A stretch of DNA of 37,606 bases, from assembly GCA_041890515.1 (NCBI GenBank), contig JASDWX010000130.1:1-37606 (forward strand). The letters run 5' to 3'. The notes under the pieces are model-generated. The model worked only from the letters and a program-made list of their open reading frames with translations. It was not told the origin of the DNA and did no database searches. Source of the stretch: Colwellia_A sp041890515 (GTDB lineage: Bacteria; Pseudomonadota; Gammaproteobacteria; Enterobacterales; Alteromonadaceae). Shown in pieces: positions 8,855-17,260 of the stretch. Both the position numbers and the translations under genes were made by a program. Position 1 is the first letter of the stretch. The number at the start of each line of letters is the position of its first letter.

Positions 8855-9777
8855 GATGATTTCTCCTCTGAGGTATTATTATTCTTACAAAGAGGAAAAC
8901 CTAATTCTTCACGCTTATCGTAGTAGGCCTGTGCACATGCTTTTGATAATGTCCTAACTCGCAGTATATAACGTTGACGTTCAGTTACTGAAATAGCGTG
9001 ACGAGCGTCTAATAAATTAAAAGCATGTGAAGCTTTCATTACTTGTTCGTATGCAGGTAATGCTAAACCAGCTTCAATTAATTTTTGGCTGTCTTTTTCG
9101 CATTGATCAAAAGTATTAAACAATGCATCTACGTCAGCATATTCGAAGTTGTAAGTTGATTGCTCAACTTCATTTTGATGAAATACATCACCATATAGTA
9201 CTTTACCCATTGGACCATCTGCCCAGACAAGATCATAAATACTATCTACATTTTGAATATACATAGCTAATCGTTCAAGACCATAGGTAATCTCTCCAGT
9301 TACTGGCGTACATTCCAATCCACCTACTTGTTGAAAATAAGTAAACTGAGAAACTTCCATACCATTCAGCCAAATTTCCCAACCTAATCCCCAAGCCCCT
9401 AAAGTTGGAGATTCCCAATTGTCTTCCACAAAGCGAATATCATGTACAAGTGTGTCAATACCAAGTTCCTTTAAAGAATTCAGATACAACTCTTGGATGT
9501 TTATTGGTGAAGGTTTTAACATAACTTGAAATTGATAGTAATGTTGTAAGCGATTAGGGTTTTCACCGTAACGACCATCTGTCGGACGTCGACATGGTTG
9601 AACATATGCACTGCTGATGGGTTCTGGGCCAATAGAACGTAAAAATGTCATCGGGTGGAATGTACCAGCACCAACTTCCAGATCTAATGGTTGAACGATG
9701 ACACAGCCTTGACGAGACCAATAGTCTTGTAGCTGAAAGATTAATCCTTGAAATGTTTTTATGTTGAACGTACTCAT
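8851..9777 (-). CDS. glyQ: Glycyl-tRNA synthetase alpha subunit GlyQ
   Basis: Catalytic class II subunit that activates glycine and charges tRNA-Gly with GlyS. It contains the characteristic DYWSRQGCVIVQPLDLEVGA, RRPTDGRYGENPNRLQHYYQ and NGMEVSQFTYFQQVGG segments. I place the start at the ATG at 9777 (308 residues), because MSTFNIKTFQGLIFQLQ matches the E. coli N-terminus and a CGGAAAATT stretch precedes it. An alternative in-frame ATG at 9792 would add five residues. The operon is glyQ-glyS with a four-base overlap, ending at the terminator near 6736. Confidence 0.96.
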   Translation of the reverse strand: MSTFNIKTFQGLIFQLQDYWSRQGCVIVQPLDLEVGAGTFHPMTFLRSIGPEPISSAYVQPCRRPTDGRYGENPNRLQHYYQFQVMLKPSPINIQELYLNSLKELGIDTLVHDIRFVEDNWESPTLGAWGLGWEIWLNGMEVSQFTYFQQVGGLECTPVTGEITYGLERLAMYIQNVDSIYDLVWADGPMGKVLYGDVFHQNEVEQSTYNFEYADVDALFNTFDQCEKDSQKLIEAGLALPAYEQVMKASHAFNLLDARHAISVTERQRYILRVRTLSKACAQAYYDKREELGFPLCKNNNTSEEKSS

Positions 9778-9933
9778 AATTTTCCGATTCATTATTTTTG
9801 TTGATTTTACCGATAACGGCTAATGAAATTAAGTATACCGATAGCAGTATTATTAGCCTAGTAACAAGTTAACAATAGTTGAGTTTTACTCAGTAATTGC
9901 CTAATTTCATTATTTACCATGTTGCTTAATGTT

Positions 9934-9964
9934 AAAATGCCCAGATTTGATGTCCGGGCATTTT
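9934..9964. terminator. Terminator downstream of gyrB
   Basis: Inverted repeat with AAAATGCCC at 9934-9942 and GGGCATTTT at 9956-9964, T-rich on both strands. It lies just after the gyrB stop on the minus strand and probably ends the dnaA-dnaN-recF-gyrB operon. Confidence 0.8.
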
Positions 9965-9986
9965 TAATTTCAATGAGCAAATATAA

Positions 9987-12431
9987 CTAAACGTCTAAGT
10001 TAGAAACATTTAGTGCATTGGCTTCAATGAAGTTTCTGCGTGGCTCTACATGATCACCCATTAAGGTAGTGAATAACAGATCCGCAGCTATTGCATCTTC
10101 AATGGTTACTTGTAACATACGGCGTGTTTCAGGATCCATTGTAGTTTCCCATAACTGACTCGGGTTCATTTCACCCAGTCCTTTATAGCGTTGTATGTAC
10201 TGACCACGTTTTGACTCAGACATTAACCAAGTAAGTGCTTCTTCAAAAGTATTTACTGGCTTGATTTTTTCACCACGCTTAGCAAAACCTCCTTCTTCAA
10301 TCAGACCATTTATAGCTGCGTTTAATTTTATGATAGAAGCAAATTCTTTTGATTCTATGAATTCATAATTGCAGTTATATTCTGTATCTATACCATGTTT
10401 ACGGACAATAAAACTTGGGAAGTAAACTTCTCTTTCTTCATCTTGTTTTACAACAACACTATAGATAGAACCATTGCCGTCTTGGTTTTCAAGTTGAGAA
10501 ATTAAGTCTTGTGTCCAAATCTCTACTTTATTTTTATCAGAAAAATCTTCTTTACTTATGGTACTGCTGTATACCATTTTTTCTAAAATATCAGCTGGGA
10601 TTTGTCTTGAAACTCGTTTAATTGTTTCCATCACTTCACGATATTGATTTACTAATTTCTCTAGAGCAATGCCAGATATAGCTGGAGCTGACTCATTGAC
10701 ATGTAACTCAGCGTTTTCTAATGCTAACGTTGTTAAATACTCCGTTAAGCCTTCATCATCTTTGATATATCGTTCTTGCTTACCTTTTTTCACTTTATAA
10801 AGTGGTGGTTGAGCAATAAAGATATGACCCCGTTCCATTATTTCTGGCATTTGACGATAAAAGAATGTCAGTAATAAAGTACGTATGTGTGATCCATCGA
10901 CATCAGCATCAGTCATGATGATAATGCTATGGTAACGTAATTTTTCAGGATTATATTCATCACGGCCTATACCACAACCTAAAGCAGTGATTAACGTACC
11001 CACTTCTTGTGATGATATCATTTTATCAAAACGTGCTTTTTCAACGTTAAGAATCTTACCTTTCAATGGTAATATTGCTTGGTTACGGCGATTTCTTCCC
11101 TGCTTGGCTGAACCACCAGCAGAGTCTCCTTCCACAATATATAGTTCAGATAACGCAGGATCTTTTTCCTGACAATCTGCTAATTTACCCGGTAACCCTG
11201 CAATATCTAATGCACCTTTACGGCGAGTCATTTCACGCGCTTTACGAGCCGCTTCGCGTGCTCTAGCAGCATCAACAATCTTCATGATAATAGTACGAGC
11301 AACTGAAGGCTTTTCTAAAAGGTATTCACCTAGCTTTTCACCCATCGCTTGTTCTACAGCAGTTTTAACTTCTGAAGAAACTAATTTATCTTTAGTTTGT
11401 GAAGAGAACTTAGGATCAGGTACTTTAACTGATATTACTGCAGTTAAACCTTCACGAGCATCATCACCTGATGCACTTGTTTCTGTACTGCCACCTTTCT
11501 TAGTCTTATTAAGACCTTCTTTAACCATGTAGCTATTAAGCGTACGAGTCAAAGCTGTACGGAAGCCGCTTAAGTGAGTACCACCATCGCGTTGAGGGAT
11601 ATTATTGGTAAAACAGTGAATACTTTCTTGGAAACCATCATTCCATTGCATAGCAACTTCAACGATAATTCCGTCTTCACGTTCTAAATCAAAATAGAAA
11701 ATTTCTTCGTTAACAGGCGTTTTATTCGTATTTAAATAATCAACGAAAGCTTGAATACCACCATCAAATTTAAAGTGATCTTCTTTACCTACTTCTCGTT
11801 CATCGATCAAACGAATTGAAATTCCCGAGTTTAAGAAAGATAACTCACGAATTCGTTTAACTAATAAGTCGTAGTGAAATAGTACATCTGTAAATGTATC
11901 TTCGCTAGGCCAAAAACGTACTTCAGTACCTGTTTTATCACTCACACCGATTTCAGCTAAAGGAGCATCTGGTTCTCCTCCGCTATACATCTGTTCATAT
12001 AATTTACCCGCTCGGCGGATATTTAATTTTAATTTACTACTAAGCGCATTGACTACTGATATACCTACACCATGAAGACCACCAGAAACTTTATAACCAG
12101 AGTCTTCTCCACCGAATTTACCACCGGCATGAAGTACTGTCATTATAACTTCAGCGGCAGAAATACCTTCTTCAGGGTGAATATCAGTTGGAATACCACG
12201 ACCATCATCTTTAACAGATACAGAACCATCCGTGTGAATTTTAACGACAATTTCACTACAGTGACCTGCTAACGCTTCATCTATTGAGTTATCTAAAACT
12301 TCAAATACCATATGATGCAAACCACTGCCATCATCCGTGTCACCAATATACATTCCTGGTCTTTTACGTACAGCGTCAAGTCCCTTTAGAACTTTGATAC
12401 TGTCTGAGCCGTATTCATTTTCTACTGTCAT
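9987..12431 (-). CDS. gyrB: DNA gyrase subunit B
   Basis: ATPase subunit of gyrase, which with GyrA introduces negative supercoils. It is 814 residues against 804 in E. coli. The GHKL ATPase domain shows EVLDNSIDEALAG and DDGRGIPTDIHPEEG, then GGLHGVGISVVNALS. The TOPRIM domain begins at LYIVEGDSAGGSAKQGRNRR (acidic Glu of EGDS) and continues to DADVDGSHIRTLLLTFF. The C-terminal YKGLGEMNPSQLWETTMDP is standard. The quinolone region reads like wild type (EGDSAGG, ILNVEKARFDKM). It is the last gene of the dnaA operon, 10 bp after recF. Confidence 0.98.
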   Translation of the reverse strand: MTVENEYGSDSIKVLKGLDAVRKRPGMYIGDTDDGSGLHHMVFEVLDNSIDEALAGHCSEIVVKIHTDGSVSVKDDGRGIPTDIHPEEGISAAEVIMTVLHAGGKFGGEDSGYKVSGGLHGVGISVVNALSSKLKLNIRRAGKLYEQMYSGGEPDAPLAEIGVSDKTGTEVRFWPSEDTFTDVLFHYDLLVKRIRELSFLNSGISIRLIDEREVGKEDHFKFDGGIQAFVDYLNTNKTPVNEEIFYFDLEREDGIIVEVAMQWNDGFQESIHCFTNNIPQRDGGTHLSGFRTALTRTLNSYMVKEGLNKTKKGGSTETSASGDDAREGLTAVISVKVPDPKFSSQTKDKLVSSEVKTAVEQAMGEKLGEYLLEKPSVARTIIMKIVDAARAREAARKAREMTRRKGALDIAGLPGKLADCQEKDPALSELYIVEGDSAGGSAKQGRNRRNQAILPLKGKILNVEKARFDKMISSQEVGTLITALGCGIGRDEYNPEKLRYHSIIIMTDADVDGSHIRTLLLTFFYRQMPEIMERGHIFIAQPPLYKVKKGKQERYIKDDEGLTEYLTTLALENAELHVNESAPAISGIALEKLVNQYREVMETIKRVSRQIPADILEKMVYSSTISKEDFSDKNKVEIWTQDLISQLENQDGNGSIYSVVVKQDEEREVYFPSFIVRKHGIDTEYNCNYEFIESKEFASIIKLNAAINGLIEEGGFAKRGEKIKPVNTFEEALTWLMSESKRGQYIQRYKGLGEMNPSQLWETTMDPETRRMLQVTIEDAIAADLLFTTLMGDHVEPRRNFIEANALNVSNLDV

Positions 12432-12441
12432 AGCGTATAGC

Positions 12442-13530
12442 CTATTTACCTATTGCTGAGATTTGTCCATGTTTCACGTGAAACATCTTATAATTATTAT
12501 CAGTTGGAACCAATGGTTCAACTGCCGTTTTATCTATTGCCGTGATGATAACTTGGCAGTTTAATTTATTGATTGCATTGTTAAGTAAGGTTCTTGAATT
12601 AAAATCCAATTCTGCACCAACATCATCAATCAATAAAATTGGTTTTACTCGTTTAACTTTTTCAATCAATTTTGCTTGAGCGAAAGTTAAAGCCAGTAAA
12701 AACAACTTTTGTTGTCCTCGTGATAACTGGTTATCAATTACCACATTACCTGTTAGAAATTTAACATCAAATTTTTGTGCGCCATAAAGACTAAAACCTG
12801 ATTTTATTTCTCGTTCTTTATTTTGAAATAAAACGTCACTCAGTGATTTTTTACTATTCCAACCTTGCATATAAGAGATGGATATATCATCAGCTAAACT
12901 AGGTAACATTAACTCTAACCAAGGTTGGAGTTCTAATGACAGTTCTTTAATATATTCGTCACGTAGCTTAGCTACTTTAACAGAAGACTCACAAAAAACA
13001 TTTGTCCAATATACAAGTGTCTCATTGTCTACTCTATTACGTAAACAAGCATTCCTCTGTTTAATAATTCTAGAGAACTCTTTCCAAGAGTCAGAAAAAG
13101 ATTGTTTCACGTGAAACAAACCTAAATCTATAAAACGTCTTCTTTGTTTAGGTCCGCCAAAAAAAAGTTTAAAACTTTCAGGTGTAATAACCTGCACTGC
13201 TATATTCTTTACTAATTGCGATAACTGTCGGTGTTTTTCACCTGCAATTTTAATTTCAGTGACACCCGTCTGAAAATCTTTTGCAACTCCAAGTTGTAAT
13301 GCATTAGTATCTTTAGCACTGACAATAAATTTCCTTTTATTGTGGGTAACCAAATTTTCAACTTGCGATGTTCTAAATGACTTTCCATGCCCAAGATAAA
13401 AAATGGCTTCTAGTAAACTACTCTTACCACTGCCATTGTCACCTATAATAAAGTTTATACTATCGTTGAGCTCAATTGGGTCAGAAGCTAAATTTCTAAA
13501 ATCAAAAACAGTAAGTTTTTCTATACTCAT
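12442..13530 (-). CDS. recF: DNA recombination/repair protein RecF
   Basis: SMC-like ATPase that helps load RecA at gaps with RecO and RecR. The 362-residue length fits (E. coli 357). Walker A is GDNGSGKSS (residues 30-38), the ABC signature is LSRGQQKL and Walker B is PILLIDDVGAELD. The ATG overlaps the dnaN stop by one base (TAATG on the minus strand). The gene contains two perfect 16-bp parS palindromes, which force the residue string FHVK twice (DLGLFHVKQSF and MFHVKHGQ near the C-terminus). Confidence 0.97.
   Translation of the reverse strand: MSIEKLTVFDFRNLASDPIELNDSINFIIGDNGSGKSSLLEAIFYLGHGKSFRTSQVENLVTHNKRKFIVSAKDTNALQLGVAKDFQTGVTEIKIAGEKHRQLSQLVKNIAVQVITPESFKLFFGGPKQRRRFIDLGLFHVKQSFSDSWKEFSRIIKQRNACLRNRVDNETLVYWTNVFCESSVKVAKLRDEYIKELSLELQPWLELMLPSLADDISISYMQGWNSKKSLSDVLFQNKEREIKSGFSLYGAQKFDVKFLTGNVVIDNQLSRGQQKLFLLALTFAQAKLIEKVKRVKPILLIDDVGAELDFNSRTLLNNAINKLNCQVIITAIDKTAVEPLVPTDNNYKMFHVKHGQISAIGK
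12470..12485. other. parS: parS centromere site 1 (inside recF 3' end)
   Basis: Perfect match to the universal ParB-binding palindrome TGTTTCACGTGAAACA. It lies in the last 45 bp of recF, about 11.4 kb from parA and about 8.4 kb from oriC. Identification rests on the well-established consensus and the presence of parAB in the same window. Confidence 0.97.
13103..13118. other. parS: parS centromere site 2 (inside recF)
   Basis: Second perfect TGTTTCACGTGAAACA palindrome, 633 bp from the first and also inside the recF coding sequence. Two nearby sites would give a nucleation cluster for ParB spreading on the replication-gene side of oriC. Confidence 0.97.
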
Positions 13531-14633
13531 TACAAGCGCATTGGCATTACAACATAAATAGCTTCGTTAGTTTCAGCGCCTTCAATGACTACACTACTAT
13601 TTGCATCAGCTAAAGTAAATTTTACTTCAGGCTCTTTAATCGCATTTAGCACATCCAAAACATAATTTACGTTGAAGCCGATTTCGACTTCTTCATATGG
13701 AAAGTCAATTTCTAAAACTTCTTCGGCTTGTTCTTGTTCTGGATTGTTCGCAGTAATTTTCAATTCATGCTGAGAAAAATTTAAACGTACACCTTTAAAT
13801 TTATCATTAGACAAAATAGAGGCACGAGATAAAAGTTGACGTAAATTATCTTTACTCGTGTTTAATACTTTATCACCATTACGTGGTAATACACGACGGT
13901 AATCAGGAAATCTTCCATCTACCAATTTACTCGTAAATGAAAATTCAGTATCAATTATACGTATATGATTGGAACCAAGGAAAACTTGTACATTTTCTTC
14001 AACAGGGTCAAGCAAACGGATAATTTCTAAAATACCTTTACGTGGAACAATGACTTGTCTTGAAGGAAGAGTTAATCCATTAGATGATATTTTACAGATT
14101 GCTAAACGGTGTCCATCTGTTGCAACTGAACGAATTTCGTTACCTTCAGTTTCAATAGACATTCCATTCAGATAATACCTAACATCTTGATTTGCCATAG
14201 AAAAATGCGTACTTTCTATTAAACGAAGAAGATCTGATTTAAAAAGTTGAAACTCAACATCCCCTTTCCACTCTTCAATATTTGGAAAGTCGGTAGCAGG
14301 TAGTGTAGATAAAGAGTACTTACTTCTTCCAGTACTAATAGTAATGGCTTCATTAGTTGATTCAAAAGATAGTATTGAATCGTCAGGTAAACTTTTACAA
14401 ATATCGAGAAGTTTTCTGGCAGGAATAGTAATTTTCCCATCTTCACCTTGGTTATCAATTTGGGTGTAAGAAACCATTTCGAGTTCTAAATCAGTAGCGG
14501 TTAACGTAAGTGACTGCCCACTAATATCTAAAAGAATATTACCAAGAATAGGTAAAGTACTTTTACGTTCAACAGCACCTGAAACCAATAAAAGCGGTTT
14601 AAGTAATAATTCCCTATTTAATGAAAACTTCAT
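13530..14633 (-). CDS. dnaN: DNA polymerase III beta sliding clamp
   Basis: Ring-shaped processivity clamp that tethers DNA polymerase III and many repair proteins to DNA. The 367 residues match E. coli DnaN (366). The N-terminus MKFSLNRELLLKPLLLVSGAVERK, broken by the LPILGNILL segment, and the C-terminal VVMPMRL are hallmarks; the latter forms part of the peptide-binding pocket. Three repeated clamp domains fill the length. It lies 43 bp downstream of dnaA and overlaps recF by one base. Confidence 0.98.
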   Translation of the reverse strand: MKFSLNRELLLKPLLLVSGAVERKSTLPILGNILLDISGQSLTLTATDLELEMVSYTQIDNQGEDGKITIPARKLLDICKSLPDDSILSFESTNEAITISTGRSKYSLSTLPATDFPNIEEWKGDVEFQLFKSDLLRLIESTHFSMANQDVRYYLNGMSIETEGNEIRSVATDGHRLAICKISSNGLTLPSRQVIVPRKGILEIIRLLDPVEENVQVFLGSNHIRIIDTEFSFTSKLVDGRFPDYRRVLPRNGDKVLNTSKDNLRQLLSRASILSNDKFKGVRLNFSQHELKITANNPEQEQAEEVLEIDFPYEEVEIGFNVNYVLDVLNAIKEPEVKFTLADANSSVVIEGAETNEAIYVVMPMRL

Positions 14634-14676
14634 TTATCTACCTATCTTTTTTATTTACTTATTATTATACCGAAAG

Positions 14677-16032
14677 TTATGACGAAAGTGTTCTAGTTAA
14701 ATTAGAATAATCTTCTTTAATATCATGAGACTCTTCGCGTAATGCTTTAACCTTACGACATGCATGAAGAACGGTAGTATGATCACGCCCTCCATATGCA
14801 TCTCCAATTTCTGGCAAACTATGGTTAGTTAACTCTTTAGATAATGCCATTGCAATTTGTCTAGGTCTAGCAACAGATCTATTTCTACGTTTAGAAAGTA
14901 AATCTGCTACTTTAATTTTATAGTATTCAGCAACGGTTCTTTGGATATTATCGATAGTAACCAATTTGTCTTGCAAGGCAAGTAAATCTCGTAAAGCTTC
15001 ACGGACAAAGTCAATCGTAATGGGTCTACCCGTAAAGTTAGCATTAGCGACAACACGATTCAATGCCCCTTCTAATTCACGAACATTAGAACGTAAACGT
15101 TTAGCAATAAAAAAGGCGACTTCGTCGGCTAAATTAATATTACTTTCTTCTGCTTTACGTTTTAGAATAGCAACACGTGTTTCTAATTCAGGAGGTTCAA
15201 TGGCAATTGTTAATCCCCAACCAAAACGAGATTTAAGACGATCTTCAACATCAACTTCTTTTGGATAACGATCACTCGTTAAAATAATTTGTTGATTACC
15301 TTCGAGTAAGGCATTAAACGTATGAAAAAATTCTTCTTGAGTACGATCTTTACCAGCGAAAAATTGAATATCATCTATCAGTAATGCATCAACACTACGA
15401 TAATAATGTTTAAATTTTTCCATGGCATTATTTTGTAAAGCACGCACCATATCTTGAACAAAACGTTCAGAATGCATATAAGCAATTTTTGCGTTAGGTT
15501 TATTTAATAAAATACCATTACCAACGGCGTGTAACAGATGGGTTTTACCGAGACCTGTTCCACCATAAATAAATAAAGGATTATAAGCAGAACCAGGATT
15601 ATCGGCAACTTGAGAAGCCGCGGCTCGTGCTAACTGATTTGATTTACCCTCTACAAAATTATCAAAAGTATATTTAACTCTGACATTAGTCGTTTTTGGT
15701 AAGTTACTTTGAGGTTCAAGCGTTTTTTTATTTGAACTTGTAAATTGAGGAATCGTATTCACAATATTTTGTGAAGTACTTTGATTTGGAATACTGCCAA
15801 CATCAAATCTTAGTAAAGGAGGGTTAGCACTTTCTTGCAAAGTTACCAGTTCATTTATGCGATTGACATATTTATCACGAACCCAATCAAGAACGAATCG
15901 ATTGGGTGCATATAAAGTCATAATATTGTCAGCAACAACACATTGTAATGGACGAATCCACATACTGAATTGCTGTGCAGGCAATTCTTCTTGAAGAACT
16001 GAAAGGCATCGCTGCCAAAGTGTATGATCCAA
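14677..16032 (-). CDS. dnaA: Chromosomal replication initiator DnaA (TTG start)
   Basis: AAA+ initiator that binds DnaA boxes in oriC, melts the origin and loads DnaB. It is 451 residues. Domain I starts LWQRCLSVLQEELPAQQFSMW. Domain III has Walker A GGTGLGKT (157-164), Walker B LLIDD (217-221) and LTSDRYPKE. The domain IV signature GGRDHTTVLHACRKV starts near residue 414. The start codon read on the minus strand is TTG (16030-16032), with a strong AGGAG about 7 bases upstream and no better start nearby. A weak start codon plus a DnaA box in its promoter suggests tight limits on DnaA synthesis. Confidence 0.97.
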   Translation of the reverse strand: MDHTLWQRCLSVLQEELPAQQFSMWIRPLQCVVADNIMTLYAPNRFVLDWVRDKYVNRINELVTLQESANPPLLRFDVGSIPNQSTSQNIVNTIPQFTSSNKKTLEPQSNLPKTTNVRVKYTFDNFVEGKSNQLARAAASQVADNPGSAYNPLFIYGGTGLGKTHLLHAVGNGILLNKPNAKIAYMHSERFVQDMVRALQNNAMEKFKHYYRSVDALLIDDIQFFAGKDRTQEEFFHTFNALLEGNQQIILTSDRYPKEVDVEDRLKSRFGWGLTIAIEPPELETRVAILKRKAEESNINLADEVAFFIAKRLRSNVRELEGALNRVVANANFTGRPITIDFVREALRDLLALQDKLVTIDNIQRTVAEYYKIKVADLLSKRRNRSVARPRQIAMALSKELTNHSLPEIGDAYGGRDHTTVLHACRKVKALREESHDIKEDYSNLTRTLSS

Positions 16033-16125
16033 CCAAGTGCTCCTGAGATTACAATATTTTCTGATTAATCATTTCATATGAAAAGACGAACAAATTGAAA
16101 ATAGGTAAATATGGTATTTTTATAA

Positions 16126-16161
16126 TGAGTCTATTATCACCATACTTATCCACAACATCAA
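16126..16161 (-). promoter_or_regulatory. dnaA promoter with embedded DnaA box
   Basis: Read on the minus strand: -35 TTGATG (16156-16161), a 17-bp spacer, and -10 GATAAT (16133-16138). A consensus DnaA box (TTATCCACA on the plus strand, 16146-16154) sits wholly in the spacer, so DnaA binding should block RNA polymerase. The leader to the TTG start would be about 90 nt. This is the expected autorepression layout, read from sequence. Confidence 0.8.
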
Positions 16162-16361
16162 TATTGACTTTTAAATAGTTGGCCTTTTAATGAAAATAAA
16201 ATAAAATAAACTATGAATAAGTAGTTAAAATGGTATTCTTAGACTAATTAACAACTAAAATTATATTTACATATTATTTAGTTATTAGCTGAATTTTTTA
16301 TAACTTTTATAATGATATTTAATAAAATGTTATAAAACTGTGGATATAATTAATAGAACTC

Positions 16362-16384
16362 AAAGATCCATTAGGATCTTTTTA
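16362..16384 (+). terminator. Hairpin with T-tract upstream of rpmH promoter
   Basis: AAAGATCC (16362-16369) pairs with GGATCTTT (16374-16381) around a 4-base loop and is followed by TTT. It resembles a small intrinsic terminator that would insulate rpmH from upstream plus-strand transcription. It also carries two GATC sites, so a role in Dam/SeqA control is an alternative. Confidence 0.5.
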
Positions 16385-16403
16385 AAATAGATTGTTATAA
16401 ACA

Positions 16404-16440
16404 TTGACAACACCTACTACAAACTATAAAATTCGGCCTC
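16404..16440 (+). promoter_or_regulatory. rpmH-rnpA promoter
   Basis: A perfect -35 TTGACA (16404-16409), a 17-bp spacer and a -10 TAAAAT (16427-16432). A strong sigma-70 promoter is expected for this ribosomal protein gene; the start point would be near 16439. Confidence 0.8.
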
Positions 16441-16507
16441 TTTTTTTAGAACCAGTGTGCTCAATACGGCTGTTTGCCAGGGCAACAACAACAGACGGAT
16501 TAGCGTA

Positions 16508-16642
16508 ATGAAAAGAACATTTCAACCTAGTGTATTAAAGCGTAAACGCAACCACGGTTTCCGTGCACGTATGGCTACAAAAAACGGTCGTGCAGTAATT
16601 TCACGTCGTCGTGCTAAAGGCCGTAAAAGCCTTAGCGCATAA
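16508..16642 (+). CDS. rpmH: 50S ribosomal protein L34
   Basis: The 44-residue, very basic large-subunit protein. MKRTFQPSVLKRKRNHGFRA and the C-terminal VISRRRAKGRKSLSA are characteristic. The correct ATG is at 16508; the frame is open back to 16457, but the extra 17 residues are not part of L34 and would place the start next to the transcription start. rpmH is followed after 40 bp by rnpA, the near-universal pairing. Confidence 0.98.
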   Translation: MKRTFQPSVLKRKRNHGFRARMATKNGRAVISRRRAKGRKSLSA

Positions 16643-16682
16643 TCTCTTTTTTAATCTTTAAATAAGAGATCAGTTAACTATC

Positions 16683-17039
16683 ATGGTTAATTATGAATTT
16701 AATCGGGAGTCACGTTTACTGACTCCCGGTCACTTTCAATCTGTATTTTCTAAACCTCTCCGTTTCGGCTCTAGCCATATAACAATTCTTGTTAGTCCAA
16801 ATTTAGATGAACGTAACCGTTTAGGCTTAGCTATTGCTAAAAAACGCGTTAAATTAGCTGTTCAGCGAAATCGTATCAAACGTCAAATCAGAGAAAGTTT
16901 TCGACTCAATCAACACGAATTACCACATATAGATATGGTAGTAATGGTGAAGTCAGGTACTGATAAGTTAGAAAATGCCGAAATTAAAAAACAATTAGAA
17001 AAAATATGGCGAAAGATAATTCAACGCCACAACGCCTAA
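16683..17039 (+). CDS. rnpA: Ribonuclease P protein component
   Basis: Basic protein subunit of RNase P that assists the RNA subunit in maturing tRNA 5' ends. The 118-residue protein has the conserved RNA-binding signature KKRVKLAVQRNRIKRQIRES (about residues 53-72). Its 3' end overlaps yidD by 34 bp in another frame, a common arrangement. The rnpB RNA gene is not in this window. Confidence 0.97.
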   Translation: MVNYEFNRESRLLTPGHFQSVFSKPLRFGSSHITILVSPNLDERNRLGLAIAKKRVKLAVQRNRIKRQIRESFRLNQHELPHIDMVVMVKSGTDKLENAEIKKQLEKIWRKIIQRHNA

Positions 17040-17254
17040 CAGTAGCTTTAGTAAAAGCTTACCAGCGCTGGCTTAGCCCGATGCTCGGTAACAACTGTCG
17101 ATTCCACCCAAGTTGCTCTTATTATGCTATTGAAGCTATTAATCGCTTCGGAGTGTTAAAAGGTTGTTGGTTAGCAGGCAAACGTATACTAAAATGCCAT
17201 CCATTAAACGCGGGGGGATTAGATCCCGTGCCACCATCAAAAAAAGAGAAATAA
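17006..17254 (+). CDS. yidD: Membrane protein insertion efficiency factor YidD
   Basis: An 82-residue protein of the YidD family, thought to sit at the inner membrane and assist YidC-dependent insertion. Conserved Cys-rich motifs are present: NCRFHPSCSYYAIEAINRFG and LKCHPLNAGGLDPVP. Amphipathic N-terminus (LTVALVKAYQRWLSPML). The ATG lies within the 3' end of rnpA, suggesting coupled translation, and the gene ends six bases before yidC. Confidence 0.95.
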   Translation: MAKDNSTPQRLTVALVKAYQRWLSPMLGNNCRFHPSCSYYAIEAINRFGVLKGCWLAGKRILKCHPLNAGGLDPVPPSKKEK

Positions 17255-17260
17255 TAAACT

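Larger units (their letters stand above)
16033..16507. promoter_or_regulatory. dnaA-rpmH divergent intergenic region
   Basis: Very AT-rich 475-bp region between dnaA and the rpmH start. It holds the dnaA promoter with its DnaA box, a second near-consensus box (TGTGGATAT, 16339-16347), a GATC-containing hairpin (16362-16381) and the rpmH promoter. In pseudomonads oriC is in this interval; here the main oriC is judged to be at mioC-mnmG because the box and GATC density is much higher there. Confidence 0.75.

Noticed and set aside
9793..9933. glyQS promoter (minus strand)
   Set aside because: Several AT-rich candidates exist, such as TTGTTA with TAATAC, but none is clearly better than chance.
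12470..13118. recF palindromes as a CRISPR or transposon repeat
   Set aside because: They match the parS consensus exactly and there is no array or element around them.
16457..16507. Upstream in-frame extension of rpmH by 17 residues
   Set aside because: L34 starts at MKRTFQPS; the extension starts less than 20 bases after the predicted transcription start and has no family match.
16033..16507. Primary oriC between dnaA and rpmH
   Set aside because: It has only one perfect and one near-perfect DnaA box and few GATC sites; the mioC-mnmG region has four boxes, ten GATC sites and 13-mers.
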